A stretch of DNA of 38,329 bases from Desulfobacillus sp041396245 (GTDB taxonomy: Bacteria; Pseudomonadota; Gammaproteobacteria; Burkholderiales; Rhodocyclaceae): the NCBI GenBank assembly GCA_041396245.1, contig JAWKYW010000020.1, positions 1-38,329 of the forward strand, in the 5' to 3' direction. Numbering within the stretch: the stretch's first letter is position 1; each line of letters begins with the position of its first letter. The translations under genes were made by a program, and so were the position numbers. The notes under the pieces were generated by a model. That model was not told the origin of the DNA and ran no database searches. It was given only the letters and a program-made list of their open reading frames with translations. Shown in pieces: positions 27,175 through 36,623 of this stretch.

Positions 27175-27262
27175 GTCGGGCTTCAGCCCGACTCGAACGG
27201 TTGATCGTACGCCGCTGTCCCACAGGGTTTTCCTGCGGTCATCGGCCTGAAGGCCGACCTAG
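27171..27262. repeat. Large inverted repeat between convergent ybaK and folB
   Basis: Left arm GTAGGTCGGGCTTCAGCCCG... (27171-27192), right arm CATCGGCCTGAAGGCCGACC... (about 27240-27262). Both convergent genes end with a TAG that is the start of the TAGGTCGG arm on their own strand. The structure is well placed to be a bidirectional terminator. Confidence 0.75.
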
Positions 27263-27612
27263 GCGAGCCTGCCCCGCTCGATCGCCACGCCGACCCGCTT
27301 GACGCCGCGCGCCACCCCGGTCTTGGCGATGGCGATCTTCACCCAGGGCGCGCCGAAATCCTCGGTCAGCAGCGCCACGACGAATTCCCCCAATGTCTCC
27401 AGCAGGTTGAAGTGGCGCTCGTCCAGTTCCCTGCGGATGCGCGCGATCACCTCGGCGTAGTCGATGGTGTCGGCCAGCGCGTCGTGCTGGGCGGCGGCGT
27501 CCGGTACGCCGAACTCCAGGTTGATCTCGATGGTCTGTCGCGCCGCCCGCTCGCGCGGATAGATGCCGACCCAGGCCTCGACGCGCAGCCCCTCGATGAA
27601 GATGCGATCCAT
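27259..27612 (-). CDS. folB: Dihydroneopterin aldolase
   Basis: Folate pathway enzyme converting 7,8-dihydroneopterin to 6-hydroxymethyl-dihydropterin and glycolaldehyde; 117 residues. The opening DRIFIEGLRVEAWVGIYPRER carries the conserved Glu region, DTIDYAEVIARIR is the FolB signature, and the catalytic Lys is in VKIAIAKTGVARGVKRVGV. It is divergent from plsY with a 43-base gap, a conserved arrangement in betaproteobacteria together with tsaD. The stop codon is supplied by a repeat arm. Confidence 0.93.
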   Translation of the reverse strand: MDRIFIEGLRVEAWVGIYPRERAARQTIEINLEFGVPDAAAQHDALADTIDYAEVIARIRRELDERHFNLLETLGEFVVALLTEDFGAPWVKIAIAKTGVARGVKRVGVAIERGRLA

Positions 27613-27625
27613 ATCGGTTCTCTAT

Positions 27626-27644
27626 TAGAATGCCCCGAATTCTA
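27626..27644. promoter_or_regulatory. Small palindrome between divergent folB and plsY
   Basis: TAGAAT-GCCCCGA-ATTCTA lies in the 43-base divergent spacer. TAGAAT resembles a -10 box on either strand (inverted halves), so it could be overlapping divergent promoters or an operator. No -35 elements are evident. Confidence 0.3.
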
Positions 27645-27655
27645 GGTCATCCGCC

Positions 27656-28267
27656 ATGCACACGCTCGGTTTCGCCCTGATGGGCTATCTGTTGGGCTCG
27701 GTTCCCTTCGCGATGGTGACGAGCAGGCTGTTCGGCCTGGCCGATCCGCGCAGCTACGGCTCGGGCAATCCCGGTGCCACCAACGTGCTGCGCAGCGGCA
27801 ACAAGCCGGCGGCACTGCTGACCCTCTTCGGCGACGCCGCCAAGGGCTGGCTGGCCGTGTTTCTCGCCCAGCACCTCGGCGCCCAGCCGCAGGACGTGGC
27901 CATCGCCGGCTTCGCCGCCTTCTTCGGCCACCTGCATCCGCTCTTCCTCAATTTCAAGGGCGGCAAGGGGGTCGCGACCGCCGCCGGCGTGCTGTTCGGC
28001 TTCAGCCTGTGGCTCGGCCTCGGCGTCCTGGCGGTCTGGCTCGGCGTGGTGTGGTTCTTCCGCTATTCCTCGCTCGGCGCCATCGCCGCCGCCATCACGG
28101 CGCCGATCATCGCCCTGGCCACCCTCGGTTCCGGCGACCTGCTCACCGCGGTGTTCTGCATCGCGCTGCTGCTGTTCTGGCGCCACAGCGACAACCTGCA
28201 GCGCATCCGCGCCGGCACCGAGCCGAAGATCGGCGGGAAGAAGGACTCCGCCGGCCCGGGCGCCTGA
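27656..28267 (+). CDS. plsY: Acyl-phosphate:glycerol-3-phosphate acyltransferase
   Basis: Inner-membrane enzyme making lysophosphatidic acid from acyl-phosphate and glycerol-3-phosphate; 203 residues with about five hydrophobic segments. The three PlsY motifs are visible: SGNPGATNVLRSGNK, GHLHPLFLNFKGGKGVATA, and the C-terminal loop RHSDNLQRIRAGTEPKI. It ends 13 bases from the convergent tsaD stop. Confidence 0.95.
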   Translation: MHTLGFALMGYLLGSVPFAMVTSRLFGLADPRSYGSGNPGATNVLRSGNKPAALLTLFGDAAKGWLAVFLAQHLGAQPQDVAIAGFAAFFGHLHPLFLNFKGGKGVATAAGVLFGFSLWLGLGVLAVWLGVVWFFRYSSLGAIAAAITAPIIALATLGSGDLLTAVFCIALLLFWRHSDNLQRIRAGTEPKIGGKKDSAGPGA

Positions 28268-28280
28268 GCGCCGCGGCCGC

Positions 28281-29291
28281 TCAGGCCTCCTGCAGATTCC
28301 AGCGCGGCCGGATGGCGAAACTTCCGGCCGCCTTCGCGGCCGCCCCGACAGTCAGTCTCTGCGCCCCGGCGAATGCGATCATGGCGCCGTTGTCCGTGCA
28401 CAGATCCAGTTCGGGATAGAACACCTGCGCGCCCATCGCCCGCGTGCCGACATCCAGCGCCGCACGCAGCGCCTGGTTGGCGCCCACGCCGCCGGCGACG
28501 ACCAGCTGCATGAGGCCGGTCGCCTTCAGCGCGGACAGCGCCTTGGCCGACAATACTTCGACGATGGCCGCCTGGAATTCCGCGCACAGGTCGGCCTGGT
28601 TGCCTGCGTCCGGCGTCAGCCTGCGCACCTGCGTCAGGACTGCCGTCTTCAGGCCGGAAAAACTGAAATTCAGGTCGCCGCTGTGCAGCATAGGTCGTGG
28701 CAGGGCGAAGCGTCCCGGCCGCCCCGTTTCCGCCAGACGGGCAAGTTGCGGCCCGCCCGGATAGCCGAGGCCGAGCAGCTTGGCGGTCTTGTCGAAGGCT
28801 TCGCCGGCGGCGTCGTCCAGCGTCTCGCCCAGCAATTCATAGCGGCCGACGCCGGCGACCCGCATCAGCTGGGTGTGCCCGCCCGAGACCAGCAGGGCAA
28901 TAAATGGAAAGCGTGGCGGATCGGCCGAGAGCAGGGGCGACAGGAGATGCCCTTCGAGGTGGTGCACCGGCAGGGCCGGCACCTTCAGGGCCAGCGCCAG
29001 CGACTCGGCAAAGCCCGCCCCCACCAGCAGGGCCCCGGCCAGGCCCGGCCCGGCGGTATAGGCGATCGCGTCGATGTCTTTCACCCCGGCCCCGGCCTCG
29101 GCCAGCACCTTGCGCAGGAGGGGCACGATGCGGCGGATGTGGTCGCGCGAGGCCAGTTCGGGGACGACGCCGCCGTAGGCCTCGTGCAGGTCCACCTGGG
29201 AATGCACGACGTGTGCCAGCAGGCCGCGACCGGAATCGTAGAGGGCCAGGCCGGTTTCGTCGCAGGAGGATTCGATGCCGAGGACGAGCAT
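28281..29291 (-). CDS. tsaD: tRNA threonylcarbamoyladenosine synthase subunit TsaD
   Basis: Transfers threonylcarbamoyl to A37 of ANN-decoding tRNAs with TsaB and TsaE; 336 residues. The N-terminal LGIESSCDETGLALYD is the signature ATPase-fold start. The metal-binding histidines are in VHHLEGHLLSPL and the ligand loop is LLVSGGHTQLM. The C-terminal nucleotide region LVVAGGVGANQALR and DNGAMIAFAG complete the family. It is divergent from rpsU, the common proteobacterial arrangement. Confidence 0.97.
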   Translation of the reverse strand: MLVLGIESSCDETGLALYDSGRGLLAHVVHSQVDLHEAYGGVVPELASRDHIRRIVPLLRKVLAEAGAGVKDIDAIAYTAGPGLAGALLVGAGFAESLALALKVPALPVHHLEGHLLSPLLSADPPRFPFIALLVSGGHTQLMRVAGVGRYELLGETLDDAAGEAFDKTAKLLGLGYPGGPQLARLAETGRPGRFALPRPMLHSGDLNFSFSGLKTAVLTQVRRLTPDAGNQADLCAEFQAAIVEVLSAKALSALKATGLMQLVVAGGVGANQALRAALDVGTRAMGAQVFYPELDLCTDNGAMIAFAGAQRLTVGAAAKAAGSFAIRPRWNLQEA

Positions 29292-29310
29292 GGCTCCATT
29301 CTAAGGGGTG

Positions 29311-29339
29311 TTGGACATTCGCGGAAATGCGGCTATAAT
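29311..29339 (+). promoter_or_regulatory. rpsU: Sigma-70 promoter of the rpsU-dnaG-rpoD operon
   Basis: TTGGAC (29311-29316), 17-base spacer, TATAAT (29334-29339): near-consensus, 33 bases before the rpsU start codon and in the tsaD-rpsU divergent gap. This is the best promoter match in the window. Confidence 0.85.
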
Positions 29340-29372
29340 GCGCGGCTTTCCCAGTTAGCAGGGTTTATTCGC

Positions 29373-29585
29373 ATGCCTGGCATCCGCGTCAAGGAAAACG
29401 AGCCGTTCGAAGTGGCCATCCGCCGCTTCAAGCGCGCCATCGAGAAAACCGGTCTTCTGACCGAGCTGCGTTCGCGCGAGTTCTACGAGAAGCCCACGGC
29501 CGAGCGCAAGCGCAAGCTCTCCGCTGCGGTGAAGCGCCATCACAAGCGCATCCGCAGCCAGATGCTGCCGCCGAAGATGTATTGA
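29373..29585 (+). CDS. rpsU: 30S ribosomal protein S21
   Basis: 70 residues, the normal S21 size, highly basic. VKENEPFEVAIRRFKRAIEK and the C-terminal RKRKLSAAVKRHHKRIRSQM are family hallmarks. It opens the macromolecular synthesis operon with yqeY, dnaG and rpoD downstream and a strong promoter upstream. The chosen ATG matches the conserved MPxI(R)VKE N-terminus. Confidence 0.97.
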   Translation: MPGIRVKENEPFEVAIRRFKRAIEKTGLLTELRSREFYEKPTAERKRKLSAAVKRHHKRIRSQMLPPKMY

Positions 29586-29587
29586 GC

Positions 29588-29656
29588 GCAGTCCGCCCGG
29601 ACTGCCTGAAGCAACAGCCACGGCCAGCACGGAAATCTTCCGTGTGATCCGTGGCT
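29588..29656 (+). terminator. Two hairpins between rpsU and yqeY, probable attenuator
   Basis: First GCAGTCCG-CC-CGGACTGC (29588-29605). Second, longer: outer stem AGCCACGG/CCGTGGCT (29616-29656) with inner stem CACGGAA-ATC-TTCCGTG, followed by TTTCG. The position after rpsU mirrors the partial terminator known in the E. coli rpsU-dnaG-rpoD operon, which lowers downstream expression relative to S21. Confidence 0.7.
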
Positions 29657-29675
29657 TTCGCATTTGGAGCGTGCC

Positions 29676-30122
29676 ATGAATTTGAAGGGTCGCATCGGCG
29701 AGGACATGAAGACGGCCATGAAGGCTCGCGAAACCGCGCGGCTGAATGCCATCCGCCTGCTGCTGGCCGCCATCAAACAAAAAGAGGTGGACGAACGCAT
29801 CGAACTCGACGATGCGAGCGTGCTGGCCGTCATCGACAAGATGCTCAAACAGCGTCGCGACTCGATTGCCCAGTACGAAAAGGCCGGCCGGCAGGATCTG
29901 GCCGACGCGGAGAAATTCGAGGTCGAGGTGCTTTCCGGCTACATGCCCCTGGCCCTCACCGCGGAGGAAATCCAGGTCGCCGTGGCCAAGGCGGTCGCCG
30001 CCAGCGGCGCGACGGGCCCTCAGGACATGGGCAAGGTCATGGCGGCTCTGAAGCCGCAGCTCGCCGGCCGCGCCGACATGGGCCGGGTCTCCGGCCTGGT
30101 CAAGGCCGCCCTGAACAAATAA
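29676..30122 (+). CDS. yqeY: GatB/YqeY domain protein
   Basis: 148 residues of the YqeY family, related to the tail domain of the GatB amidotransferase; its tRNA-related role is not established. Features: LKGRIGEDMKTAMKARE, LNAIRLLLAAIKQKEVDER, FLSGYMP-like EVLSGYMPLALT, and a C-terminal GRADMGRVSGLVKAAL. Start ATG 29676 has GGAG upstream, while the in-frame TTG at 29664 is less likely. Its place between rpsU and dnaG is common outside the enteric bacteria. Confidence 0.93.
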   Translation: MNLKGRIGEDMKTAMKARETARLNAIRLLLAAIKQKEVDERIELDDASVLAVIDKMLKQRRDSIAQYEKAGRQDLADAEKFEVEVLSGYMPLALTAEEIQVAVAKAVAASGATGPQDMGKVMAALKPQLAGRADMGRVSGLVKAALNK

Positions 30123-30148
30123 GCGCCGGCAAAACCGGCAGTCTTTCC

Positions 30149-30154
30149 TATAAT
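30149..30154 (+). promoter_or_regulatory. dnaG: Possible internal promoter -10 before dnaG
   Basis: TATAAT in TTTCCTATAATGGG, 52 bases before the dnaG GTG. It follows a small GCCGG-CAAAA-CCGGC hairpin and a short T-run (30124-30146), which may be a weak terminator after yqeY. No good -35. Confidence 0.4.
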
Positions 30155-30206
30155 GGGCTGAAGGCCGGGGCGCCACCGGTTTGGGCGGCCTCCCGGGAAA
30201 TCGAGC

Positions 30207-31955
30207 GTGATCCCAGAATCCTTCATCCAGGAACTTCTCGCGCGAAGCGACATCGTCGACGTCATCGAGCGCTACCTGCCGCTGAAGAAGGCGGGGGCGA
30301 ATTACGTCGCCTGCTGTCCATTCCACAGCGAAAAAACCCCCTCGTTCTCGGTCAGCCCGAGCAAGCAGTTCTACCACTGCTTCGGCTGCGGCGCGCACGG
30401 CAGCGCCATCGGCTTCATCATGGAGTATTCCGGCCAGGGCTTCGTCGAGGCCGTCGAGACCCTGGCCGGGCAGCTTGGCATGCAGGTGCCGCTGCAGAGG
30501 CCGGAGGACAGAAGGCAACGGACGGAAACGGCGCCGCTGACGGAGGTCATGGCGCAGGCGGCCAGGTATTACAAGGAGCAGCTCAAGGGCAGCACCAAGG
30601 CCGTCGACTATCTCAAGGGACGCGGCCTCAGCGGCGAAATCGCCGCCCGCTTCGGCCTCGGCTATGCCCCGGACGGCTGGCAGAACCTGGCGACCGTCTT
30701 TCCCGACTACCGGGACAGGGCACTGGCCGAGTGCGGCCTGGTCATCGAGGGCGATGCCGGCAAGCGCTACGACCGCTTCCGTGACCGGATCATGTTCCCC
30801 ATTCTCGACACCCGCGGCAATGTCATCGGCTTCGGCGGCCGGGTGATCGGCCAGGGCGAACCCAAGTATCTCAACTCGCCCGAGACCCCGCTTTTCGAAA
30901 AGGGCCGCGAACTCTACGGCCTGATGCAGGCGCGCACGGCCATTCGCGACGAGGGCTGCGTCATCGTCGTCGAGGGCTACATGGACGTCGTGGCACTGGC
31001 CCAGCACGGCATCGGCAATGCCGTGGCAACGCTGGGCACCGCCACCACGCCTGTCCATGTGCACAAGCTGCTGCGCCAGGCCGACCGCGTCATATTCTGC
31101 TTCGACGGCGACAACGCCGGCCGCAAGGCGGCGGCACGCGCCCTGGAAGCCAGCCTGGAACAGGTCGCCGACGACAAGACCATCGCCTTCCTCTTTTTGC
31201 CGTCGGAGGACGATCCGGACAGCTACGTGCGCGCCCACGGCGCGGAGGCGTTCCGCAAGCTGGCGCGACAGGCGATGCCGCTGACCGACTTCCTCCTGCA
31301 GGAATTGAAGACAGGCAAGGATCTGACCGCCGCCGAAGGCCGCTCGCAACTGGTGCACGCCGCCAAGCCGCTGCTCGGCCGGCTGCAGGCGCCGTTGCTG
31401 AGACTGCAGCTCGTCAAGTTGCTGGCGCAGGCCAGCGGCTTCTCGCAGGCCGAGATCGAGTCGCTCTGCGGCCTGCCGGCGGTGGTGCGCAAGGCGGTTC
31501 CGGCGCGCACGCCGCGCGGCGCGCCCTCGCCGATTGCCCGCAAGCTCCTGCGCCTGGTCGTGCAGCAGCCCAGCCTGGCCGCGCGCCTGTCGCCCGGCCT
31601 GATCCCGGCAGGACATGCCGAAACCGAATCGCTGAATGCCTTGATCACGGCCGTGGCCGATGGCGGCCTGGCCGGCGAAGGCTACGGCATGGTGCTGGAA
31701 CATTTTCGCGGAACGCCGCACGAAGGACTGATCTCCGAGATCCTCGGGGAACTTGTCGAGCAGGAATTCGACGAAGAATCGGTGGAAGCGGTTTTCGCCG
31801 ACACCGTCGAGCGCCTGCGCGAAGCTGGCATCCGCAGCGAGATCGATACGCTCAACGCCAAGAACAAGCAGGTCGGCCTGGCGCCCGAAGAAGTGCGCCG
31901 CCTGCAGCAATTACTGGCGCAGAAACAAATAGTTAAACCGGCGACTTCAGCCTGA
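30207..31955 (+). CDS. dnaG: DNA primase
   Basis: Synthesises RNA primers at the replication fork with DnaB helicase; 582 residues. GTG start (IPESFIQELLARSDIVDVI fits the family opening). The N-terminal zinc ribbon has CPFHSEKTPSF and FHCFGCG-like YHCFGCGAHG. The TOPRIM core has VVEGYMDVVAL and FCFDGDNAGRKAA. The C-terminal third corresponds to the DnaB-interacting domain. It sits between yqeY and rpoD. Confidence 0.97.
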   Translation: MIPESFIQELLARSDIVDVIERYLPLKKAGANYVACCPFHSEKTPSFSVSPSKQFYHCFGCGAHGSAIGFIMEYSGQGFVEAVETLAGQLGMQVPLQRPEDRRQRTETAPLTEVMAQAARYYKEQLKGSTKAVDYLKGRGLSGEIAARFGLGYAPDGWQNLATVFPDYRDRALAECGLVIEGDAGKRYDRFRDRIMFPILDTRGNVIGFGGRVIGQGEPKYLNSPETPLFEKGRELYGLMQARTAIRDEGCVIVVEGYMDVVALAQHGIGNAVATLGTATTPVHVHKLLRQADRVIFCFDGDNAGRKAAARALEASLEQVADDKTIAFLFLPSEDDPDSYVRAHGAEAFRKLARQAMPLTDFLLQELKTGKDLTAAEGRSQLVHAAKPLLGRLQAPLLRLQLVKLLAQASGFSQAEIESLCGLPAVVRKAVPARTPRGAPSPIARKLLRLVVQQPSLAARLSPGLIPAGHAETESLNALITAVADGGLAGEGYGMVLEHFRGTPHEGLISEILGELVEQEFDEESVEAVFADTVERLREAGIRSEIDTLNAKNKQVGLAPEEVRRLQQLLAQKQIVKPATSA

Positions 31956-31960
31956 GTTTT

Positions 31961-31969
31961 TGATATAAT
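31961..31969 (+). promoter_or_regulatory. rpoD: Extended -10 promoter for rpoD
   Basis: TGATATAAT combines a TGn extended element with a perfect TATAAT, 40 bases before the rpoD ATG and just after the dnaG stop. The -35 region is poor, as expected for extended -10 promoters. This would let rpoD be transcribed apart from the operon. Confidence 0.6.
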
Positions 31970-32009
31970 TTTCGGTTTTCCCGCATACTAGCGCTTACTG
32001 AGGAATGAC

Positions 32010-34205
<2,196 letters not shown>

Positions 34206-34211
34206 ACCAGA

Positions 34212-34235
34212 AGCGGCAGCCCACGGGCTGCCGCT
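34212..34235 (+). terminator. Hairpin after rpoD
   Basis: AGCGGCAGCC-CACG-GGCTGCCGCT, a perfect 10-bp stem starting seven bases after the rpoD stop. No T-run follows, so it may be an mRNA-stabilising or rho-assisted end rather than a classic intrinsic terminator. Confidence 0.65.
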
Positions 34236-34254
34236 CCGGTATCCTTCGCCAGAC

Positions 34255-34330
<76 letters not shown>

Positions 34331-34344
34331 AACACATCAACTAC

Positions 34345-35421
34345 TTAACTGCTTCCGGCACCGGCGTCCTTGTGGGTCGCGTGACCGGATCGTGACTGAC
34401 CTTCCAGGCGTTGCACCGCAGCGCGCACGTTTTCGGGCGCGAGATGCGCATAGCGCTCGGTCATGACGACCGAAGCGTGTCCGAGCAGGTCCCGCACTTC
34501 CGACAGCGGCACGCCGGCGGAAACCAGCCAGGCCGCGCACGTGTGGCGCAGGTCGTGGATGCGGAAATCCGCGATCCCCGCCTTCGCGCACGCGACGGCG
34601 AAGCTGCGCTTCACCTCGGCGATCGGCTTGCCGTCCTTGCCGCAGAACACCCAGGGCGAATCCGCGCAGTGCTCGGCGCGGAAGCGTGCGCGGCGGATGA
34701 GCGCCGCCCTTGCCTCCGCGTTGAGCGGCACGCTCCTGCGCCGCTTCGTCTTGGTGTGCTCCGCTTCGAGGAAGACCAGCCCCTCCCTCAGATCCACGCG
34801 CCGCCACTCCAGCCGCAGCAACTCGCCGCGCCGCATGCCGGTGTTCAGCGCCAGCCGCAGGAAGTCCGCCAGATGCGGCGCCCGGGTGCTGGCATCCGCT
34901 GCGGAAAGCAGTGCGACCGCTTCCGCTCGCGTCAGCCACCGAACCCGGCCTTCCGGCTCCTTCAGCTTGCGGCCGATCACCGGGTTGGGCAACTGCCATT
35001 CCCACTCGCGGTTGGCGAAGTTGATCGCCGCCGAGAGCAGGCACAGCTCGCGGTTCACGGTGCTGTTGCTCACGCCCTGCTTTTTCCGCTGATCGATAAA
35101 GCCGCGCACGTCCGTCGGCGCCAGCGAGCGCATTTCGCGCCCCGCGAAAAACTTCCGCAGGGTGCGCGTGCGCTCGCGGTCCTTCGGCGCGCTGCGCTTC
35201 TCGCTTGCCGTGGCGTTCAGATAGGCGAGCATCAACTCCTCGAACGTCCTGCCGGGCGCCTCGTCCCAGTTCTGGCGACGGTAGGCCTCCAGCTTCCACT
35301 TCGCTTCTAAAGCTTCTGCTTCCTTCCGGTCTGTGGTTCCAGTAGGGCGTCTAGTTCTCTGCCCACGTGAGTCGATGACGCTGACCCACCAGACCGGACT
35401 GTCCTTGCGCTTGTATGGCAT
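34345..35421 (-). CDS. int: Tyrosine integrase of the tRNA-borne element
   Basis: Site-specific recombinase for integration and excision; 358 residues. The N-terminal arm-type domain (YKRKDSPVWWVSVIDSRG) is followed by a SAM-like core-binding domain (~60-150) and the catalytic domain. Active-site residues: Arg in NTGMRRGELLRLEW, Lys region TKTKRRRSVPL, His-Arg in IHDLRHTCAAWL, His in LLGHASVVMTERYAHL and Tyr in that same motif. Its stop lies 14 bases from the tRNA 3' end. The first ~38 codons overlap the upstream excisionase-like gene in another frame. Confidence 0.95.
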   Translation of the reverse strand: MPYKRKDSPVWWVSVIDSRGQRTRRPTGTTDRKEAEALEAKWKLEAYRRQNWDEAPGRTFEELMLAYLNATASEKRSAPKDRERTRTLRKFFAGREMRSLAPTDVRGFIDQRKKQGVSNSTVNRELCLLSAAINFANREWEWQLPNPVIGRKLKEPEGRVRWLTRAEAVALLSAADASTRAPHLADFLRLALNTGMRRGELLRLEWRRVDLREGLVFLEAEHTKTKRRRSVPLNAEARAALIRRARFRAEHCADSPWVFCGKDGKPIAEVKRSFAVACAKAGIADFRIHDLRHTCAAWLVSAGVPLSEVRDLLGHASVVMTERYAHLAPENVRAAVQRLEGQSRSGHATHKDAGAGSS

Positions 35422-35651
35422 CGGGAATTTCCTCCATTTCCCGCGCCACGCCCCGCGCGGTGTGAATTATGCGCGTGCGACATGCCGCGCGCCACCCAGG
35501 CGCGCACGGCTTCGGCGGGCACCGTCACGCGGCGGCCGACGCGCACCATGGGAATTTCGCCGCGCTCGATGAGGCGGCGCACTGTTCGCACCGAGAGCCC
35601 GCCGAGCTGGCGGGCGGCCTCGGGCAGCGGCCAGAGCAGGCATGCCGTCAT
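35307..35651 (-). CDS. Excisionase-like helix-turn-helix protein
   Basis: 114 residues. The N-terminal ~58 residues form a MerR/Xis-type DNA-binding unit of the helix-turn-helix domain 17 kind: LWPLPEAARQLGGLSVRTVR, IERGEIPMVRVGRRVTVP, AEAVRAWVARG. The remaining tail is Gly/Ser/Arg-rich and unlike a folded domain. The start ATG overlaps the stop of the preceding small gene (ATGA). The last 115 bases overlap the integrase start in a different frame, an arrangement reminiscent of lambda xis-int. Excision control or repressor activity is inferred from position and fold. Confidence 0.75.
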   Translation of the reverse strand: MTACLLWPLPEAARQLGGLSVRTVRRLIERGEIPMVRVGRRVTVPAEAVRAWVARGMSHAHNSHRAGRGAGNGGNSRCHTSARTVRSGGSASSTHVGRELDALLEPQTGRKQKL

Positions 35652-35848
35652 GCGTGCGCGCCAGCGGGCGCGAGGCAATACGCCGCCCGCGGCGCCGGTT
35701 CCGGCTCACCCACCAGGATGCGGAAGGTGACGCCCGGCAGGCCAGCCTCGGCGCCGTCGAAGCGGATCGGGTTGGCCTCCAGCAGCAGCGCGATGTTGCG
35801 CCGTGAGAGGCCGATCGTGACCAGGTTGCCCTCGCGCAGGATCAGCAT
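35648..35848 (-). CDS. Small hypothetical protein of the element
   Basis: 66 residues: LREGNLVTIGLSRRNIALLL followed by a beta-rich stretch (VTFRILVGEPEP). I do not recognise a characterised family; proteins with a similar LSRRN-LLL opening are seen as small phage or plasmid unknowns. It overlaps the exonuclease end by seven bases (start inside GCATGCTGA) and the excisionase-like start by four, which supports translation as part of one operon. Confidence 0.6.
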   Translation of the reverse strand: MLILREGNLVTIGLSRRNIALLLEANPIRFDGAEAGLPGVTFRILVGEPEPAPRAAYCLAPAGAHA

Positions 35849-36579
35849 GCGGCCTCCGCGAAAGTCAGTCCCTGCGGCACGGCGGCGGCCGGCTTCTCCG
35901 CAAAAGTCAGTCTGCGGAACACGGCGCGCACGCGCTCGACGTCGCCTTTGCAGTATTCCGCCACCTCGGCGATGCGCCCGTCGGCAACGAAATCCCACAC
36001 CATGCTGCCGTCGATCTCGGCGCCGATCTCGCTGCCCTTCCCCGGCAGGCCGAGCGCCCGGCAGAGCTTGTCCAGGCCGACGCGGTTGCCGTAGCCGGCC
36101 CAGGCGGTCATGGTGTCGAAGATGCAGTCCTCCCACGGGCGGGCGCCGAACGGAATCACGGCCGGCGGCTCGATGCCGTGCAGCACGGCGCGCTGGAAGA
36201 GGAAGCGCAGGTCGAAGCCGGCGATGTTGTGGCCGACGAAAACCGGTCTTGTCATGCGCGCCCCGTCGTGCGCGGCGCGGATCGCAGCGAACAGCCCGCG
36301 CAGGATGCGCGGCTCGGCGCGCGCCCAGTCCTCCTCGTAGAACACCGCCGGCGGCGCGTCGCCCACCGCCAGCGCAGCGCAGGCGACCTGCCCGAGGGCG
36401 CCGTCCAGCGCTGTCTTGCGCCAGGCCTCCTCGACCAGCGCCGGCTTCTGCTCGCGCTCCCACTCGGCGATGGTCTCGGCCTTCTTGTAGTTGCCCGGCG
36501 GCGCGAGGGCGGCGGCGATCTCCTCGCGCACGCCCGCGCCCTGCGCCGGGATGGTCTCGATGTCCAGAAAGATGTGCAT
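35842..36579 (-). CDS. DEDDy-type 3'-5' exonuclease (DnaQ/PolB-like fold)
   Basis: 245 residues, predicted single-strand 3'-5' exonuclease. Exo I is FLDIETIP with Asp6 and Glu8. Exo II is VGHNIAGFDLRFL with Asp123. Exo III is EYCKGDVERV with Tyr209 and Asp213, which assigns it to the DEDDy group. GAGAGG lies eight bases before the ATG. The last ~30 residues, beyond the nuclease core, contain LTFAE twice because two copies of the AAAGTCAGTC repeat are read there on the opposite strand. In the element it lies between the SSB-tailed protein and the excisionase-like gene, suggesting a role in recombination or replication of the element. Confidence 0.85.
   Translation of the reverse strand: MHIFLDIETIPAQGAGVREEIAAALAPPGNYKKAETIAEWEREQKPALVEEAWRKTALDGALGQVACAALAVGDAPPAVFYEEDWARAEPRILRGLFAAIRAAHDGARMTRPVFVGHNIAGFDLRFLFQRAVLHGIEPPAVIPFGARPWEDCIFDTMTAWAGYGNRVGLDKLCRALGLPGKGSEIGAEIDGSMVWDFVADGRIAEVAEYCKGDVERVRAVFRRLTFAEKPAAAVPQGLTFAEAAC
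35859..35885 (+). repeat. AAAGTCAGTC-family repeat, copy D in exonuclease gene
   Basis: GCGAAAGTCAGTCCCTGCGG followed by CACGGCG, exact core at 35861-35870, located in the last codons of the exonuclease gene. Confidence 0.6.
35899..35926 (+). repeat. AAAGTCAGTC-family repeat, copy E in exonuclease gene
   Basis: CGCAAAAGTCAGTCTGCGGA followed by ACACGGCG, exact core at 35903-35912, about forty bases from copy D in the same orientation. With B and F it defines the consensus. Confidence 0.65.
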
Positions 36580-36592
36580 GTCAGTTCCTCTC

Positions 36593-36620
36593 GGTAAAAG
36601 TCAGTCTGCGCAGGACGGCG
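36593..36620 (+). repeat. AAAGTCAGTC-family repeat, copy F (intergenic)
   Basis: GGTAAAAGTCAGTCTGCGCA followed by GGACGGCG, exact core at 36597-36606. It fills most of the 44-base gap between the SSB-tailed gene and the exonuclease gene, ending close to the exonuclease ribosome-binding site. Confidence 0.65.
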
Positions 36621-36623
36621 ATG

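Noticed and set aside
28343..28366. Further copy of the AAAGTCAGTC repeat in tsaD (CAGTCAGTCTCTGCGCCCCG)
   Set aside because: The A-run is missing and the tail diverges; tsaD residues here are ordinary for the family.
35648..36463. Long minus-strand frame overlapping the exonuclease
   Set aside because: Only its last 66 codons (from ATG 35848) look coding; the upstream part is the exonuclease gene read in another frame.
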